Source of the DNA: an uncultured bacterium
GTDB taxonomy: Bacteria > Cloacimonadota > Cloacimonadia > Cloacimonadales > Cloacimonadaceae
NCBI GenBank assembly: GCA_937924555.1
Contig: CALDSN010000092.1
Location: 1-6,796 of the forward strand
Direction: 5' to 3'
DNA length: 6,796 nucleotides
The position numbers and the translations under genes were made by a program. Shown in pieces: positions 6,795 to 6,796 of this stretch (within the stretch, counting starts at the first letter, position 1; the number at the start of each line of letters is the position of its first letter). Below the pieces are notes generated by a model, which was given only the letters and a program-made list of their open reading frames with translations, had not been told where the DNA came from and ran no database searches.

Positions 6795-6796
6795 TA

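Overview
The window looks like a chromosomal segment from a Gram-negative bacterium of the Bacteroidota/FCB kind, possibly Cloacimonadota or a relative. Three things suggest this. A type IX secretion (Por) C-terminal sorting domain tail is cut by the right edge. The SDR epimerase resembles a subfamily I associate with Bacteroidota/Chlorobi. Next to it is a signal-peptide-bearing protein that looks like an outer-membrane beta-barrel. The lineage is inference from protein style only; no marker gene here fixes it.

Layout, left to right. Positions 1-54 are the 3' part of a tRNA-Val(UAC) on the + strand, cut by the left edge. After a 74-nt gap comes a + strand pair: an extended-SDR NAD(P)-dependent epimerase/dehydratase (129-1100) and, overlapping it by 28 nt, a 561-residue secreted or outer-membrane protein of unrecognised family (1073-2758). 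This pair converges with a - strand operon with no intergenic base: the stop codons at 2756-2758 and 2759-2761 touch. The operon holds two full-length type I ABC exporter half-transporters, transcribed from right to left. The first gene ends at 4517 and the second begins at 4516 (stop and start codons adjacent), followed downstream by no further gene. Upstream of the operon on the same strand is a complete tRNA-Pro(CGG) with encoded CCA (6320-6397). Positions 6398-6719 hold no convincing gene; they contain a possible tRNA promoter, a small inverted repeat and a pair of GGTGACAGA direct repeats. The last 75 bases are the 3' end of a - strand gene encoding a secreted T9SS cargo protein.

How the genes fit together. 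The ABC pair reads as one heterodimeric exporter with unequal ATP sites. The upstream subunit has the catalytic glutamate but a variant signature (ISQGE). The downstream subunit has a canonical signature (VSGGQ) but aspartate in place of the catalytic glutamate. This is the arrangement known from TM287/288-type exporters. Overlap and a Shine-Dalgarno inside the epimerase gene suggest that epimerase and barrel protein are translationally coupled, but I see no clear shared pathway. I found no CRISPR array, transposase gene, phage gene or defence system. The most interesting points are the asymmetric exporter, the unassigned barrel-like protein and the T9SS cargo running off the edge.
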